Assembly (NCBI RefSeq): GCF_039523755.1
Contig: NZ_BAAAFX010000025.1
Coordinates: forward strand, 1 to 64,000
Length of the DNA stretch: 64,000 nt
Direction of reading: 5' to 3'
DNA from: Tatumella terrea
GTDB lineage: Bacteria; Pseudomonadota; Gammaproteobacteria; Enterobacterales; Enterobacteriaceae
Part shown: positions 17,912 through 26,668 of the stretch, piece after piece
Position numbering within the stretch: the stretch's first letter is position 1
Layout of the letters: each line of letters begins with the position of its first letter
Position numbers and translations under genes: made by a program
Notes under the pieces: model-generated
Seen by the model: only the letters and a program-made list of their open reading frames with translations
What the model was told of the DNA's origin: nothing
Database searches by the model: none

Positions 17912-18202
17912 TTAACGTTTCGCTAACAAAATTCCGAAGACCACACCGACAGCAGCACCAATACCGGCGGCAGGCAGCGGATTTTCACGGATCCAGTTAC
18001 CTGCGCAACAGGTTTCACCGTCATCCCCCTTCAGGGTGGCACGCGCTTTTTTCAGTAACTGCTGAGCATTTTTCTGTGCCTCTTCCAGACCATCCTGAGC
18101 ATCATCAGAATAAGACTTCAGTAATGCTTCAAGGCTGTCTGCGAGTTCACCCACTTCCAGTTCACTTTCTTCGGCTTCAGACTTTTTGTATTTCGTTGGC
18201 AT
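17912..18202 (-). CDS. ygaM: YgaM/ElaB-family inner-membrane-anchored protein
   Basis: A 96-residue DUF883 protein. In E. coli the paralogues ElaB, YqjD and YgaM are tail-anchored in the inner membrane, and some bind ribosomes in stationary phase. The N-terminal two thirds is charged and probably helical (ELADSLEALLKSY... KNAQQLLKKARATLKG). A single C-terminal hydrophobic segment contains the glycine-rich PLPAAGIGAAVGVVFGILLA and ends AKR. A CC pair (residues 65-66) precedes it. The name rests on its place between ygaC and proV, as in E. coli once nrdHIEF is removed. Confidence 0.85.
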   Translation of the reverse strand: MPTKYKKSEAEESELEVGELADSLEALLKSYSDDAQDGLEEAQKNAQQLLKKARATLKGDDGETCCAGNWIRENPLPAAGIGAAVGVVFGILLAKR

Positions 18203-18354
18203 TTTTTCTCTCCGTGTTATATCAACCTGTTAATAAGCATAGCCCGGGATTTGGACTATGCTGTCAGTTAAGGAAAATTCCGAATGATCCGAGCCACAAG
18301 GCAGGGTGGCTGCGTTACAGTGAGCCGGCATGATAAGAATTGAGGGGATTTACT

Positions 18355-18690
18355 ATGTATTTACGTCCGGATGAAGTGGCCCGTGTACTGGAAAAAGCGG
18401 GTTTTGAAATGGATCTGGTGACACCTAAAACTTACGGGTACCGCAGGGGTGAAAACTATGTCTATGTCAACCGGGAAGCCCGGTTAGGGAGAACGGCTTT
18501 AGTCATTCATCCGACATTAAAAGAAAAGAGCCAGCATTTTGCTGAACCGGCATCAGACATCAAAACCAGTGATCACTATAAAGAGTTTCCGCTCTACCTG
18601 TCGACAGACGAGCAGGAACATTACGGTATCCCTCATGGGTTCAGTTCCAGAATGGCCCTGGAACGCTATCTCAGTGGCGTCTTTGGATAA
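18355..18690 (+). CDS. ygaC: DUF2002 protein YgaC
   Basis: A 111-residue small soluble protein of unknown function, nearly identical in pattern to E. coli YgaC (114 residues; Fur-regulated in E. coli). Conserved blocks are MYLRPDEVARVLEKAGF, YGYRRGENYVYVNREARLGR, EPASDIKTSDHY and HYGIPHGFSSRMALERYL. ATG 18355 matches the E. coli N-terminus and has GAGGGGA upstream. It is divergent from ygaM and convergent with speG across a perfect hairpin. Confidence 0.93.
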   Translation: MYLRPDEVARVLEKAGFEMDLVTPKTYGYRRGENYVYVNREARLGRTALVIHPTLKEKSQHFAEPASDIKTSDHYKEFPLYLSTDEQEHYGIPHGFSSRMALERYLSGVFG

Positions 18691-18708
18691 GCGGTGATAC
18701 AACCGGCA

Positions 18709-18742
18709 GTGACAAACAGCCCGGGGCCTGGCTGTTTGTCAC
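18709..18742. terminator. 13-bp perfect hairpin between ygaC and speG
   Basis: GTGACAAACAGCC pairs perfectly with GGCTGTTTGTCAC across an 8-base loop, between two convergent stop codons. There is no U-tract on either strand. Confidence 0.7.
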
Positions 18743-18749
18743 CCCGCAC

Positions 18750-19298
18750 TCACTGTGCCGTCGGCTTAACCATCGGTGCCCGGTGAGGTTTAAATTTCTC
18801 CAGAAACTGATGCTGGAAAATACACATACGGATAGTGTTTCGGTATTCCCCGTTGATGAAAAACTCGTGTTTCAACACCCCTTCGGTTTCGAACCCCAGC
18901 TTGCTATAGATATGAATCGCTTTCTCGTTTTCCTCATCAACAATGAGATAGAGTTTATAGAGATTCAGCACCGAAAAGCCATATTCCATCGCCAGCCTGG
19001 CGGCCTGACTGGCCAGCCCTTTCCCCTGGTGAGCCGGGTCGATAATTATCTGAAACTCAGCGCGCCGGTGGACATGATTGATTTCGACCAGTTCCACCAG
19101 TCCTGCGTTTACACCCGCATGCTCGACCACAAACCGGCGCTCTGTCTGATCATGAATATGCTTATTATACAGGTCGGTCAGCTCCACGAAGGCTTCATAC
19201 GGCTCTTCAAACCAGTAGCGCATTACACTGGCATTGTTATCCAGCTGGTGGACAAAATGCAGGTCTTCCCGCTCCAGCGGGCGAAGTTTTATCGTCAT
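18750..19298 (-). CDS. speG: Spermidine N1-acetyltransferase
   Basis: SpeG acetylates spermidine and spermine with acetyl-CoA, limiting polyamine toxicity. The 182-residue GNAT protein matches E. coli SpeG closely: KLRPLEREDLHFVHQLDNNASVMRYWFEEPYEAF in parts, the acetyl-CoA loop IIDPAHQGKGLASQAARLAM, and the C-terminus KPTAQ. ATG 19298 is chosen because the protein then begins MTIKLRPLERED; AGGA lies seven bases upstream. A longer reading to 19418 is unmatched. In E. coli speG lies elsewhere on the chromosome, so this placement differs. Confidence 0.95.
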   Translation of the reverse strand: MTIKLRPLEREDLHFVHQLDNNASVMRYWFEEPYEAFVELTDLYNKHIHDQTERRFVVEHAGVNAGLVELVEINHVHRRAEFQIIIDPAHQGKGLASQAARLAMEYGFSVLNLYKLYLIVDEENEKAIHIYSKLGFETEGVLKHEFFINGEYRNTIRMCIFQHQFLEKFKPHRAPMVKPTAQ

Positions 19299-19487
19299 TT
19301 GCAGTTCCTGAAGGACTGATTTACGTTGCGTCAGAAAGTATGCCACGTCTGCGGTCTTCACTGAAAGGCAGGGAAGGCGACCTGAGGGACTATCGTTGAG
19401 AATAACGTGCTCTGGCACAAGGATTGCATCGGAATAGCTGATTAATTAGCAGGGGAGGCCAGCTCCCCCTGATTCAGGAGAGCCACG

Positions 19488-20438
19488 ATGAAAAAGAGCC
19501 CTTGCCAGCAATATGGTCTGGCAGAACATTACCCGCGCGACCTGAAAGGCTACGCCGGTACTCCGCCAAAGGCGGCCTGGCCTGGTGGTGCGAAGATAGC
19601 GGTTCAGTTCGTCCTTAACTATGAAGAGGGCGCCGAGAACCATATCTGGCATGGCGATGCGGGATCAGAGCAGTTCCTGTCAGATATTATTGGCGCAGCC
19701 AGTTATCCCTCTCAGCACATGTCGATGGATTCGCTGTATGAATATGGCTCCCGGGCCGGGTTCTGGCGTATTCACGGGGAGTTTGTCAGACGTGGTCTGC
19801 CATTGACGGTATTCGGGGTGGCGATGGCGCTGGCCCGTCACCCTGAAATCGTCTCAGCCATAAAAGCGGCGGATTTTGACGTGGTCAGCCACGGCTGGCG
19901 GTGGATCCACTATCAGGATATGTCGCCGGAACAGGAGCGACAGCATATGCAGCAGGCCATTGAGGTGCTGACAGAGTTATTCGGTCAGCGGCCGACAGGC
20001 TGGTATACCGGGCGTGACAGCCCGAACACCCGGCGCCTGCTGGTGGAACAAGGCGGCTTTCATTATGACAGTGATAACTACGGGGATGATTTACCTTTCT
20101 GGACCCCGGTCACGTGCAGCAGCGGAGAAACCCGCCAGCATCTGGTGATCCCTTACACTCTGGAATGTAATGATATGCGGTTCTGCACGCCGCAGGGGTT
20201 TAATACCGCAGAGCATTTCTTTACCTATCTGCGGGACAGTTTCGATGTGCTGTATGAGGAAGGCGCGACCACGCCTAAAATGATGTCGATTGGTATGCAC
20301 TGCCGTATTCTTGGCCGGCCGGGGCGCTTCCGTGCCCTGCAGAAGTTTCTTGATTATATCGCAGACTTTCCGGATGTCTGGGTCTGTACCCGCCAGCAGA
20401 TCGCAGAGCACTGGACGACCCATCACCCTGCACCTTAA
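19488..20438 (+). CDS. puuE: Allantoinase PuuE (polysaccharide deacetylase fold)
   Basis: A 316-residue metal-independent-type allantoinase of the NodB-like family, converting allantoin to allantoate; unrelated to the dihydroorotase-type AllB. Family blocks include FVLNYEEGAENHIWHGDAGSE, MSMDSLYEYGSRAGFWRI, DVVSHGWRWI and GWYTGRDSPNTRRLLVEQGG (the first is split here by a short gap). A good ribosome site (AGGAGAGCC) precedes ATG 19488. It faces hpxZ convergently, and its neighbours encode the preceding and following steps of ureide breakdown, which supports the assignment. Confidence 0.92.
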   Translation: MKKSPCQQYGLAEHYPRDLKGYAGTPPKAAWPGGAKIAVQFVLNYEEGAENHIWHGDAGSEQFLSDIIGAASYPSQHMSMDSLYEYGSRAGFWRIHGEFVRRGLPLTVFGVAMALARHPEIVSAIKAADFDVVSHGWRWIHYQDMSPEQERQHMQQAIEVLTELFGQRPTGWYTGRDSPNTRRLLVEQGGFHYDSDNYGDDLPFWTPVTCSSGETRQHLVIPYTLECNDMRFCTPQGFNTAEHFFTYLRDSFDVLYEEGATTPKMMSIGMHCRILGRPGRFRALQKFLDYIADFPDVWVCTRQQIAEHWTTHHPAP

Positions 20439-20443
20439 CCGTC

Positions 20444-20473
20444 GGGTCACTGTCCCGGCCGGGACAGTGACCC
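20444..20473. terminator. 30-nt perfect palindrome between puuE and hpxZ
   Basis: GGGTCACTGTCCCGG is immediately followed by its exact reverse complement, giving a 15-bp perfect stem. It lies between the two convergent stop codons (20438 and 20478) and has no U-tract, so it probably acts as a shared 3'-end structure. Confidence 0.7.
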
Positions 20474-20477
20474 AATA

Positions 20478-20861
20478 TCACGACATCAGGCTCACCTGAG
20501 CCGCCACTATCCGCCAGCCTTCGGGGAATCGCACCCAGCTTTGCTGTTGCCGGCCGATTTTATCGGTCGTGCTGCGGGTGAACTCTGTACTGCAGACCGC
20601 AAAATCATCGCCATAGGTCGTGATCACCGTGTTCTGCAGTACCCGCTCCAGGTTAGCTGAAGGCCTGCCGGCACGGAATGCCTGGATCTGTTCGATGCCG
20701 TACAAATTCTCGCCGGCACCCAGGCGGACGGTATGGGGACTGTGCCAGAATAATTCATCCAGCACTTTGATATCATTGGTCGTCAGGGCTTTTTCGTAGC
20801 GACAGAACTGCCTGGTGACTTCTTCCAGCACATCGGGCTGGTTAATGACCGGTGTATTCAT
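20478..20861 (-). CDS. hpxZ: Oxalurate catabolism protein HpxZ
   Basis: A 127-residue DUF3225 protein with an NTF2/SnoaL-like fold. It accompanies oxalurate amidohydrolase in the Klebsiella hpxWXYZ operon; its exact role (accessory subunit or lactam step) is unsettled. Visible features are VTRQFCRYEKALTTNDIKVLDELFW, typical of these alpha+beta barrels, FRAGRP, and the closing strand SWVRFPEGWRIVAAQVSLM. Its ATG overlaps the TGA of the amidase gene (ATGA), so the two are probably translated together. Confidence 0.88.
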   Translation of the reverse strand: MNTPVINQPDVLEEVTRQFCRYEKALTTNDIKVLDELFWHSPHTVRLGAGENLYGIEQIQAFRAGRPSANLERVLQNTVITTYGDDFAVCSTEFTRSTTDKIGRQQQSWVRFPEGWRIVAAQVSLMS

Positions 20862-22261
20862 GCATGAGAATCCATTAATGAAAAGGGCGGCAGGGTAATA
20901 TTCATCTGTTCCAGGGCACGCGCTGCGCGGAGGGCGACCGCTTCTTTAAACGGCGCGGCAATAATCTGTACCCCGACAGAGAGGCCGTTTGCTGCGGCCA
21001 GTGGCACGGTACACACCGGTAAGCCAAGGAAGGAGATGGGCTGCGTCAGCATCCCCATACTGGCCCGGACCGGCAGGTCCTGATGATTTATCCGCATCGT
21101 ATCCTGATTAATGACGGTTGCACTGCAGGGGGTCGCCGGAGCCAGTAAAATGTCCACATTATCGAATAATGGCAGCACCTGATCACGGAAGTGACGGCGG
21201 AAACGCTGGGCCTGCACATACCAGCTGGCGGGAAGCATTGCACCGGCCAGCAGACGCTCACGTGAGTGAGGTTCAAACAGTTCCGGCGACTGCCGCAAGG
21301 CCGGCAGATACTGGTTACCCCCCTCACAGGCAGTCAGGATAAAGGCGGCCTGCCTGGCCAGTTCCGCCCCGGGAAGTTCCGTCGCTTCTGTGGCATTCAA
21401 TGCCCGCGCGACGGTGGCGACGGCCCCCCGGGCCTCATCATCACACCATTGAGAGAAATAACCGCCCAGAACACCGACCCGTAACCCGGACACGGACTGA
21501 GTCAGTGCCGGTGTTGCGGCGTCAGCGGGACGTGCGGACTGAAATGCATCCTGCGGATCATGGCCCTGCAACTGGTCATAAACCAGAGCCAGATCGTCGA
21601 CGGTCCGGGCAAAGGGACCGATATGATCGAGGCTGCCGACAAAAGGATGAGTACCGTGGCGGGATAGCCGGCCGAAGGTCGGTTTCAGTCCGAAGATACC
21701 ACAGAGCGCAGCGGGCACCCGTATCGAACCATTGGTGTCAGAGCCGAGGGCGAAAGGGACCAGGCCGGCGGCCACGGCGGCAGCGGACCCTCCGGAGGAA
21801 CCGCCGGCAATACGCTGTAAATCTCTCGGGTTATGGCAAGGACCGTAATGCGTGTTTTCGGTGGTAAAACCGTACGCATAGGCATCCATATTCAGCATGC
21901 CGGAAAGCAGGGCGCCCGACTGGTGTAACCTGGTGACGGCCGTGGCATCGGCCGTCGCCGGCGGACGGTTGCAAAACAGTTTCGCCCCGGCCACGGTTGC
22001 GTAGCCTTTAACATCGAACAGGTTCTTTACCGCATAAGGGATCCCCGCCAGCGGACTGCCTGGCTGACCTGCCATAAACTGTTTATCTACGGCGGCGGCT
22101 TCCCGCAACATGCGCTCTCCGGTGACCTCGGTCCAGGCATTCAGTTGCGGATTGAAGGTGGCGATGGACTGTAATGTCTGCCGGGCAATATCGGTAGCAC
22201 TTAGTTCACCACGCAACCGGGCCTGACGGAGTTCAGTGATGTTTAATCCGTTGAGTGTCAT
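20858..22261 (-). CDS. hpxY: AtzE-family amidase HpxY (oxalurate hydrolysis)
   Basis: A 467-residue amidase-signature hydrolase. The Ser-cisSer-Lys triad is visible: K79 in IPYAVKN, S155 in the GGSSGGSAAAVAAG loop, and S179 in GSDTNGSIRVPAALCG. AtzE-type enzymes hydrolyse urea-like amides. In the hpx pathway this gene product is assigned to conversion of oxalurate, with HpxX as its small partner (compare AtzE-AtzG or GatA-GatC). Its start overlaps the hpxX stop (ATGA) and its stop overlaps hpxZ. The label HpxY follows gene order. Confidence 0.88.
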   Translation of the reverse strand: MTLNGLNITELRQARLRGELSATDIARQTLQSIATFNPQLNAWTEVTGERMLREAAAVDKQFMAGQPGSPLAGIPYAVKNLFDVKGYATVAGAKLFCNRPPATADATAVTRLHQSGALLSGMLNMDAYAYGFTTENTHYGPCHNPRDLQRIAGGSSGGSAAAVAAGLVPFALGSDTNGSIRVPAALCGIFGLKPTFGRLSRHGTHPFVGSLDHIGPFARTVDDLALVYDQLQGHDPQDAFQSARPADAATPALTQSVSGLRVGVLGGYFSQWCDDEARGAVATVARALNATEATELPGAELARQAAFILTACEGGNQYLPALRQSPELFEPHSRERLLAGAMLPASWYVQAQRFRRHFRDQVLPLFDNVDILLAPATPCSATVINQDTMRINHQDLPVRASMGMLTQPISFLGLPVCTVPLAAANGLSVGVQIIAAPFKEAVALRAARALEQMNITLPPFSLMDSHA

Positions 22262-22443
22262 AACGTATAAACCCCGCCAACTTCCAGACGGTCATCCAGC
22301 GGGTAGTCCATTAAGGGCTGAGCCATACCGGCAATACGGGTGAGCTGTACCAGCAGTTCAGCCCTGCGTTCGTCGGTCAGTGTCAGGTCAAGAATTTGCT
22401 CCATCAGGGTCAGATAGGCTGACCAGGTATCGGATTGTGTCAT
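22258..22443 (-). CDS. hpxX: Oxalurate catabolism small subunit HpxX
   Basis: A 61-residue DUF4089 protein beginning MTQSDTWSAYLTLMEQILDL and containing PLDDRLEVGGVYTL. It resembles the short GatC/AtzG-type chaperone subunits that bind amidase-signature enzymes, and its gene is translationally coupled (ATGA) to the amidase gene. ATG 22443 is chosen because it lies 10 bp after the hpxW stop and has AGGAG upstream; the reading frame stays open into hpxW, but that part is not conserved. Confidence 0.85.
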   Translation of the reverse strand: MTQSDTWSAYLTLMEQILDLTLTDERRAELLVQLTRIAGMAQPLMDYPLDDRLEVGGVYTL

Positions 22444-22453
22444 AGTTTTCTCC

Positions 22454-24040
22454 TCAGAAGCCGGCAGCACTGCCGTTACTGCGTGGATCGGATGCACCTT
22501 CAAGCATGCCATTCACATGGCGGACAATGGCACCGGCATGGCCGGTGGCTTCACTGAAATCGCTGAGTAATTCGACGTCGTGGCCCATTTTTTTCAGTGC
22601 ATCAACGGTGTCGTGACTGAAACGGCTTTCCAGTTTAAGAGACTCAGACGAATCTCCCCAGGTGCGGCCCAGCAACCAGCGCGGTGCGGTAATTGTTTGC
22701 TGTAAAGGCTGGTTCTGCAGGACATAGCGGGTGAACAGCGTTGCCTGGGTTTGCGGCTGGCCATCGCCACCCATGGAGCCGTAGACCATCACGCGGCCGT
22801 CTTTCAGACGGGCCGCAGCCGGGTTCAGGGTATGAAAGGGTTGTTTACCCGGCGCCAGGGTCAGCAGGTGATCCTTTTGCAGCGTAAACGCGGCACCGCG
22901 GTTCTGCCACAGGATCCCGGTATCAGGGATCACCACACCGCTGCCAAATTCGTGGTAAATGCTCTGGATAAAGGAGACGGCCATACCGTCTTTATCGATA
23001 ACCCCCATCCATACGGTATCTCCGGGATCGCGCTGTCCCGCATCGGCAGCCGCGTGCTGCAGATCTATCGCCGAGGCTAAGCTGTCCAGCATCTCTGCTG
23101 ACAGCAGGTCCTGTGCTTCTGTCTGCATTTCCCGCGGGTCGGTCAGCCAGTGATCCCGAAGCGTAAAGGCCTGCCGGGTGGCTTCAACGATACGATGAAT
23201 GGTATCGACTTCACCGGCCTCCGGCAGGCCGAGCCTGTCGGTGATCCCGTTAATCGCCAGTGAAACCAGCCCCTGCGTCGGCGGGGCCAGATTGTAGAGG
23301 GTACCCGCGCTATGATTTAAATACAGCGGGGCTTTCTGTTTTGCATGATGCGCCTGCAGATCATTCAAGGTAACCGGCATCCCCAGTGATTCCATTCCGC
23401 GAGCGATCCGGCGGGCCAGTGCCCCCCGGTAAAAGCTATCCAGTCCTTCAGAGGCCAGCGTTTTCAGGGTATCTGCCAGCGCAGGCTGGGTAAAGCGGCT
23501 GCCGGCGTCGGGTGCCTGTCCCCCGGGGAGATAAATATCTGCAAACCCGGGCTGATTCTGCAACTCCTGCTGTTTCGCGGCACTGGCCGCCGACTGAGAT
23601 CCGGATACCGGCATACCCGAAGCCGCGTAATGAATGGCGTCGTCCAGTAATTCAGCCACACTCGCCGGTGCATAACCCAGCGTCTCTGACACTGTCAGGG
23701 CTTCCTGCCAGCCACTGACGGTGCCAGCGACCGTCAGGGCCGCTTTCGGCCCGCGGTAAGGGATACGGTCCATCCCCTGATAAAACTCGTGATTTGCCAG
23801 GCTGCCTGCAGCACCGCTCGCATCAATGGTGATCGGTTCACCTTCCGGGGGCACAATCAGCCAGAAACTGTCACCGCCCAGACCATTCATATGCGGATAA
23901 ACTACCGCGATAGTGGCGGCGGCGGCGACCATCGCTTCGATGGCGTTGCCTCCTTTTCGCAGCACGGCTAAGGCACTTTCACTGGCCAGATGGTGCGGGG
24001 TTACCGCCATACCGTTAGGCGCAATATTGCTTTGTATCAT
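22454..24040 (-). CDS. hpxW: Oxamate amidohydrolase HpxW (gamma-glutamyltransferase family)
   Basis: A 528-residue Ntn-hydrolase homologous to gamma-glutamyltranspeptidase. In the hpx pathway it hydrolyses oxamate to oxalate and ammonia. These enzymes self-cleave before a threonine that becomes the nucleophile. Here T342, in RDPGDTVWMGVIDKDGMAVS, is the expected site and gives subunits of about 36 and 20 kDa. The oxyanion region GSMGGDGQPQTQ is present. No signal peptide is seen, unlike true GGT. ATG 24040 has GAGGAAGAG upstream. It is first in hpxW-X-Y-Z, divergent from hpxU. Confidence 0.88.
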   Translation of the reverse strand: MIQSNIAPNGMAVTPHHLASESALAVLRKGGNAIEAMVAAAATIAVVYPHMNGLGGDSFWLIVPPEGEPITIDASGAAGSLANHEFYQGMDRIPYRGPKAALTVAGTVSGWQEALTVSETLGYAPASVAELLDDAIHYAASGMPVSGSQSAASAAKQQELQNQPGFADIYLPGGQAPDAGSRFTQPALADTLKTLASEGLDSFYRGALARRIARGMESLGMPVTLNDLQAHHAKQKAPLYLNHSAGTLYNLAPPTQGLVSLAINGITDRLGLPEAGEVDTIHRIVEATRQAFTLRDHWLTDPREMQTEAQDLLSAEMLDSLASAIDLQHAAADAGQRDPGDTVWMGVIDKDGMAVSFIQSIYHEFGSGVVIPDTGILWQNRGAAFTLQKDHLLTLAPGKQPFHTLNPAAARLKDGRVMVYGSMGGDGQPQTQATLFTRYVLQNQPLQQTITAPRWLLGRTWGDSSESLKLESRFSHDTVDALKKMGHDVELLSDFSEATGHAGAIVRHVNGMLEGASDPRSNGSAAGF

Positions 24041-24177
24041 CTCTTCCTCAGAACGGGTCTTACAGTGATACCGTCTACCTAGCAATTTTTGTTCCGTTTC
24101 TGGTTTTTTTGTGCCGGGACGTAACAATGGATCGAATTATGCTAGCTTCTGCTGTAACGAATGTTGCAGGAGGGATG

Positions 24178-25017
24178 ATGAAACCACTGGACCAACGGCT
24201 GGAAGGCCATTATGACCAGCTTTCACCTCAGGAGAGGCGGGTTGCTGATTTTGTGATCGATCATTTTGATGATGTGATCAGTTACAACAGTGCTGAACTG
24301 GCACGTCTTAGCGGGGTATCGAAAGCCACCGTCAGTCGCCTGTTTAAGCGTCTGGGGTATGAAAAATATAAAGATATGCACGATGAGCTGCGCACCCTTC
24401 GCCAGACAGGTATGCCGTTAACGGATAACCGCGATGCGGTGCAGGGCAATACGCTGCTGGCCAGACACTATAAGCAGGAACTGGCTAACCTGGCGCACTG
24501 GTCCGGCACGCTGGATGCACAGCAGTTTACCCGCATCATTGACGCATTAAGCCGTGCCCGTCGGGTCGCTGTTTTCGGTCTGCGTAATGCCTATCCGGTG
24601 GCGATGCACCTGCGGTTACAGCTGATGCAGGTTCGCGGGCAGGTACAACTGTTACCGACGCCCGGGCAAACGTTATCTGAAGAACTGGTCGACCTGGCGC
24701 CGGAAGACCTGGTGGTGGTGGTAGCCTTTCGCCGGCGTCCGGCCATTATCCGGTCATTACTGGAACAGCTACAGCGTCAGTCCGTCCCGGTACTGATGAT
24801 CAGTGAGCCGAATGTGGGATCTCTGCAGGCGCTGGTGGACTGGCACCTGGTCTGTCCTCTGGAAAGTGTGTCGGCGTTTGACAGTTACAGCGCCGCCATG
24901 AGTCTGATTAATCTACTGTCGAATGCCCTGCTGCACGAACTACTGGCCAGCGGGCGTCAGCGTATTCATCAGATAGCCGATCTTTATCAGCAACTTGAGG
25001 AGCTGGAACGTCGATGA
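24178..25017 (+). CDS. hpxU: MurR/RpiR-family regulator HpxU
   Basis: A 279-residue transcription factor with an N-terminal RpiR helix-turn-helix (about 1-75: SPQERRVADFVIDHFDDV then SNS-like NSAELARLSGVSKATVSRLFKRLGY) and a C-terminal SIS sugar-isomerase-like sensor domain (about 125-255). It is divergent from hpxW and upstream of the ABC-hpxJKQT genes, so it probably controls both directions. ATG 24178 is preferred: it yields MKPLDQRLE after AGGAGGG. ATG 24175 adds one Met, and a longer start at 24109 would overlap hpxW upstream sequence. Confidence 0.86.
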   Translation: MKPLDQRLEGHYDQLSPQERRVADFVIDHFDDVISYNSAELARLSGVSKATVSRLFKRLGYEKYKDMHDELRTLRQTGMPLTDNRDAVQGNTLLARHYKQELANLAHWSGTLDAQQFTRIIDALSRARRVAVFGLRNAYPVAMHLRLQLMQVRGQVQLLPTPGQTLSEELVDLAPEDLVVVVAFRRRPAIIRSLLEQLQRQSVPVLMISEPNVGSLQALVDWHLVCPLESVSAFDSYSAAMSLINLLSNALLHELLASGRQRIHQIADLYQQLEELERR

Positions 25018-25204
25018 CGGGGCACCATGCTGGTGCTTTGCATTATTACGGTGCGCAGTTTTTGCGCACCTGTGAATACCCTCCGCGAGAATTCTTCTTT
25101 AATACGGTTATTTCCTGACTTTTCCCCGGCGTGTGTGATTGGCACATTAGTTGCAGTTATTGAGATTAAAGAATCTTTTGTTTCATGACCGTTCAGGGGA
25201 AAAT

Positions 25205-25990
25205 ATGAAAAAGTTATTAATGGTTTTCGCGGGAGTCGCATTACTGGCAGCCCAGAGCACCGCAGTACTCGCAGATCAATTGCAGGATATCCAGAAACGG
25301 GGGGTTCTGCGGGTAGCCGTGCCACAGGATTTTCCTCCGTTTGGATCGGTCGGCACCGATCTCCAGCCGGAAGGCTATGACATTGATATGGCCGGGTACC
25401 TCGCGAAGCAAATGAAACTAAAGTTACAGCTGGTGCCGGTCAGCAGTGCTAACCGGGTGGCATACCTGCAAACCAATAAAGTCGACCTGGTCATTTCGAG
25501 CCTCGGGAAAAATGCAGAGCGTGAAAAAGTCATCGATTTCAGCCGCGCTTATGCCCCGTTTTTCCTGGGGGTGTTTGGTCCGAAAGGACAGCAACTGAAG
25601 GACCCGGCGGCACTGAGTGGTAAGACTATCGGTGTCACCCGTGGTGCCGTTGAAGATATGGTACTGACGGCGATTGCGCCTAAAGATGCCACCCTCCGGC
25701 GTTATGAAGATAACAATACCACGTTGTCTGCTTATCTCTCCGGTCAGGTTCAGTATGTGGCGACCGGCAACCTCGTTGTGGCGGCGATTAACCGTGAACA
25801 CCCGTCAGCAGCCCTGACCTCTCAGTTTACCCTGAAAGATTCTCCCTGCTTTATTGGTCTGAAAAAAGATGAGCCTGCCCTGAAAAATGAAGTTAATACG
25901 CTGATTGGCGAGGGTATTAAAGACGGTACCCTGAATAAGATGTCTGAAACCTGGATGAAAGCTCCTCTGCCGGCCAGCCTGGGGAGCTAA
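25205..25990 (+). CDS. ABC transporter substrate-binding protein (hpx cluster)
   Basis: A 261-residue periplasmic binding protein of the polar amino-acid family (SBP_bac_3). A signal peptide covers about residues 1-23 (MKKLLMVFAGVALLAAQSTA). The mature protein opens with the family pattern GVLRVAVPQDFPPFG and PEGYDIDMAGYLAKQM, and contains DLVISSLGKNAEREKVIDFSRAY. ATG 25205 has GGGG and AAAA upstream, typical spacing. It heads an importer operon whose later genes degrade ureides, so allantoin, allantoate or a related purine product is the likely ligand (inference from context). Confidence 0.85.
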   Translation: MKKLLMVFAGVALLAAQSTAVLADQLQDIQKRGVLRVAVPQDFPPFGSVGTDLQPEGYDIDMAGYLAKQMKLKLQLVPVSSANRVAYLQTNKVDLVISSLGKNAEREKVIDFSRAYAPFFLGVFGPKGQQLKDPAALSGKTIGVTRGAVEDMVLTAIAPKDATLRRYEDNNTTLSAYLSGQVQYVATGNLVVAAINREHPSAALTSQFTLKDSPCFIGLKKDEPALKNEVNTLIGEGIKDGTLNKMSETWMKAPLPASLGS

Positions 25991-25999
25991 GATTCGTTT

Positions 26000-26668
26000 A
26001 TGACAGGACATCTCGATTTTCCGGCCCTCTGGCCATACCGGCAGGAATTACTCTCCGGGTTGTGGGTCACCCTTCAGCTGAGTGTACTCGCCACCCTGGG
26101 AGGCGTGGGCCTGGGGATCCTGGGGGCGGCGATCCGTAGCGGTAAAACCACCCTGCTTAGCCGCCTGTGGGGAGGGTATGTGGCGGTGATCCGCAATACC
26201 CCGTTTATGGTCCAGTTATTCTTTATTGTGTTCGGCCTGCCAAATATCGGTTTTCGTCTGACGGCCGGGGAAGCCGCATTGTTAACCATGATCATTAACC
26301 TCGGGGCCTACAGTACGGAAATTATTCGTGCAGGGATCCAGGTCACTCCGAAAGGACAATGGGAAGCCTGCCGGGTGCTGGGCCTGACGCGGCTGCAGAC
26401 CTTTTTACGGGTCATCCTGCCTCCGGCATTACAACGTATTTATCCGTCGCTGGTTGGGCAATGCATTATCGTGATGCTGGGGTCGTCGGTCGTTTCTCAG
26501 GTTTCTTATCAGGAACTGACCTTTCAGAGCAGCCTTATTCAGTCGCGCACCTTTCTGAGTTTTGAGGTTTATCTGGTCACCACAGCGATTTATCTGTTGC
26601 TGTCCATTGCCATGCGTCAGCTCTTAATGTTGATCGGTCGCCGCTGGCTGGGAGTCTCCGCAAAATGA
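26000..26668 (+). CDS. Amino-acid-type ABC permease 1 (hpx cluster)
   Basis: A 222-residue inner-membrane permease of the HisMQ type. About five hydrophobic segments are visible, with the coupling motif GIQVTPKGQWEACRVLGL (EAA-like loop near residue 115) and the preceding RNTPFMVQLFFIVFGLP block typical of polar amino-acid permeases. It begins 9 bp after the binding-protein stop and ends overlapping the next permease at ATGATGA, so the two subunits should be made together and form a heterodimer. Confidence 0.87.
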   Translation: MTGHLDFPALWPYRQELLSGLWVTLQLSVLATLGGVGLGILGAAIRSGKTTLLSRLWGGYVAVIRNTPFMVQLFFIVFGLPNIGFRLTAGEAALLTMIINLGAYSTEIIRAGIQVTPKGQWEACRVLGLTRLQTFLRVILPPALQRIYPSLVGQCIIVMLGSSVVSQVSYQELTFQSSLIQSRTFLSFEVYLVTTAIYLLLSIAMRQLLMLIGRRWLGVSAK

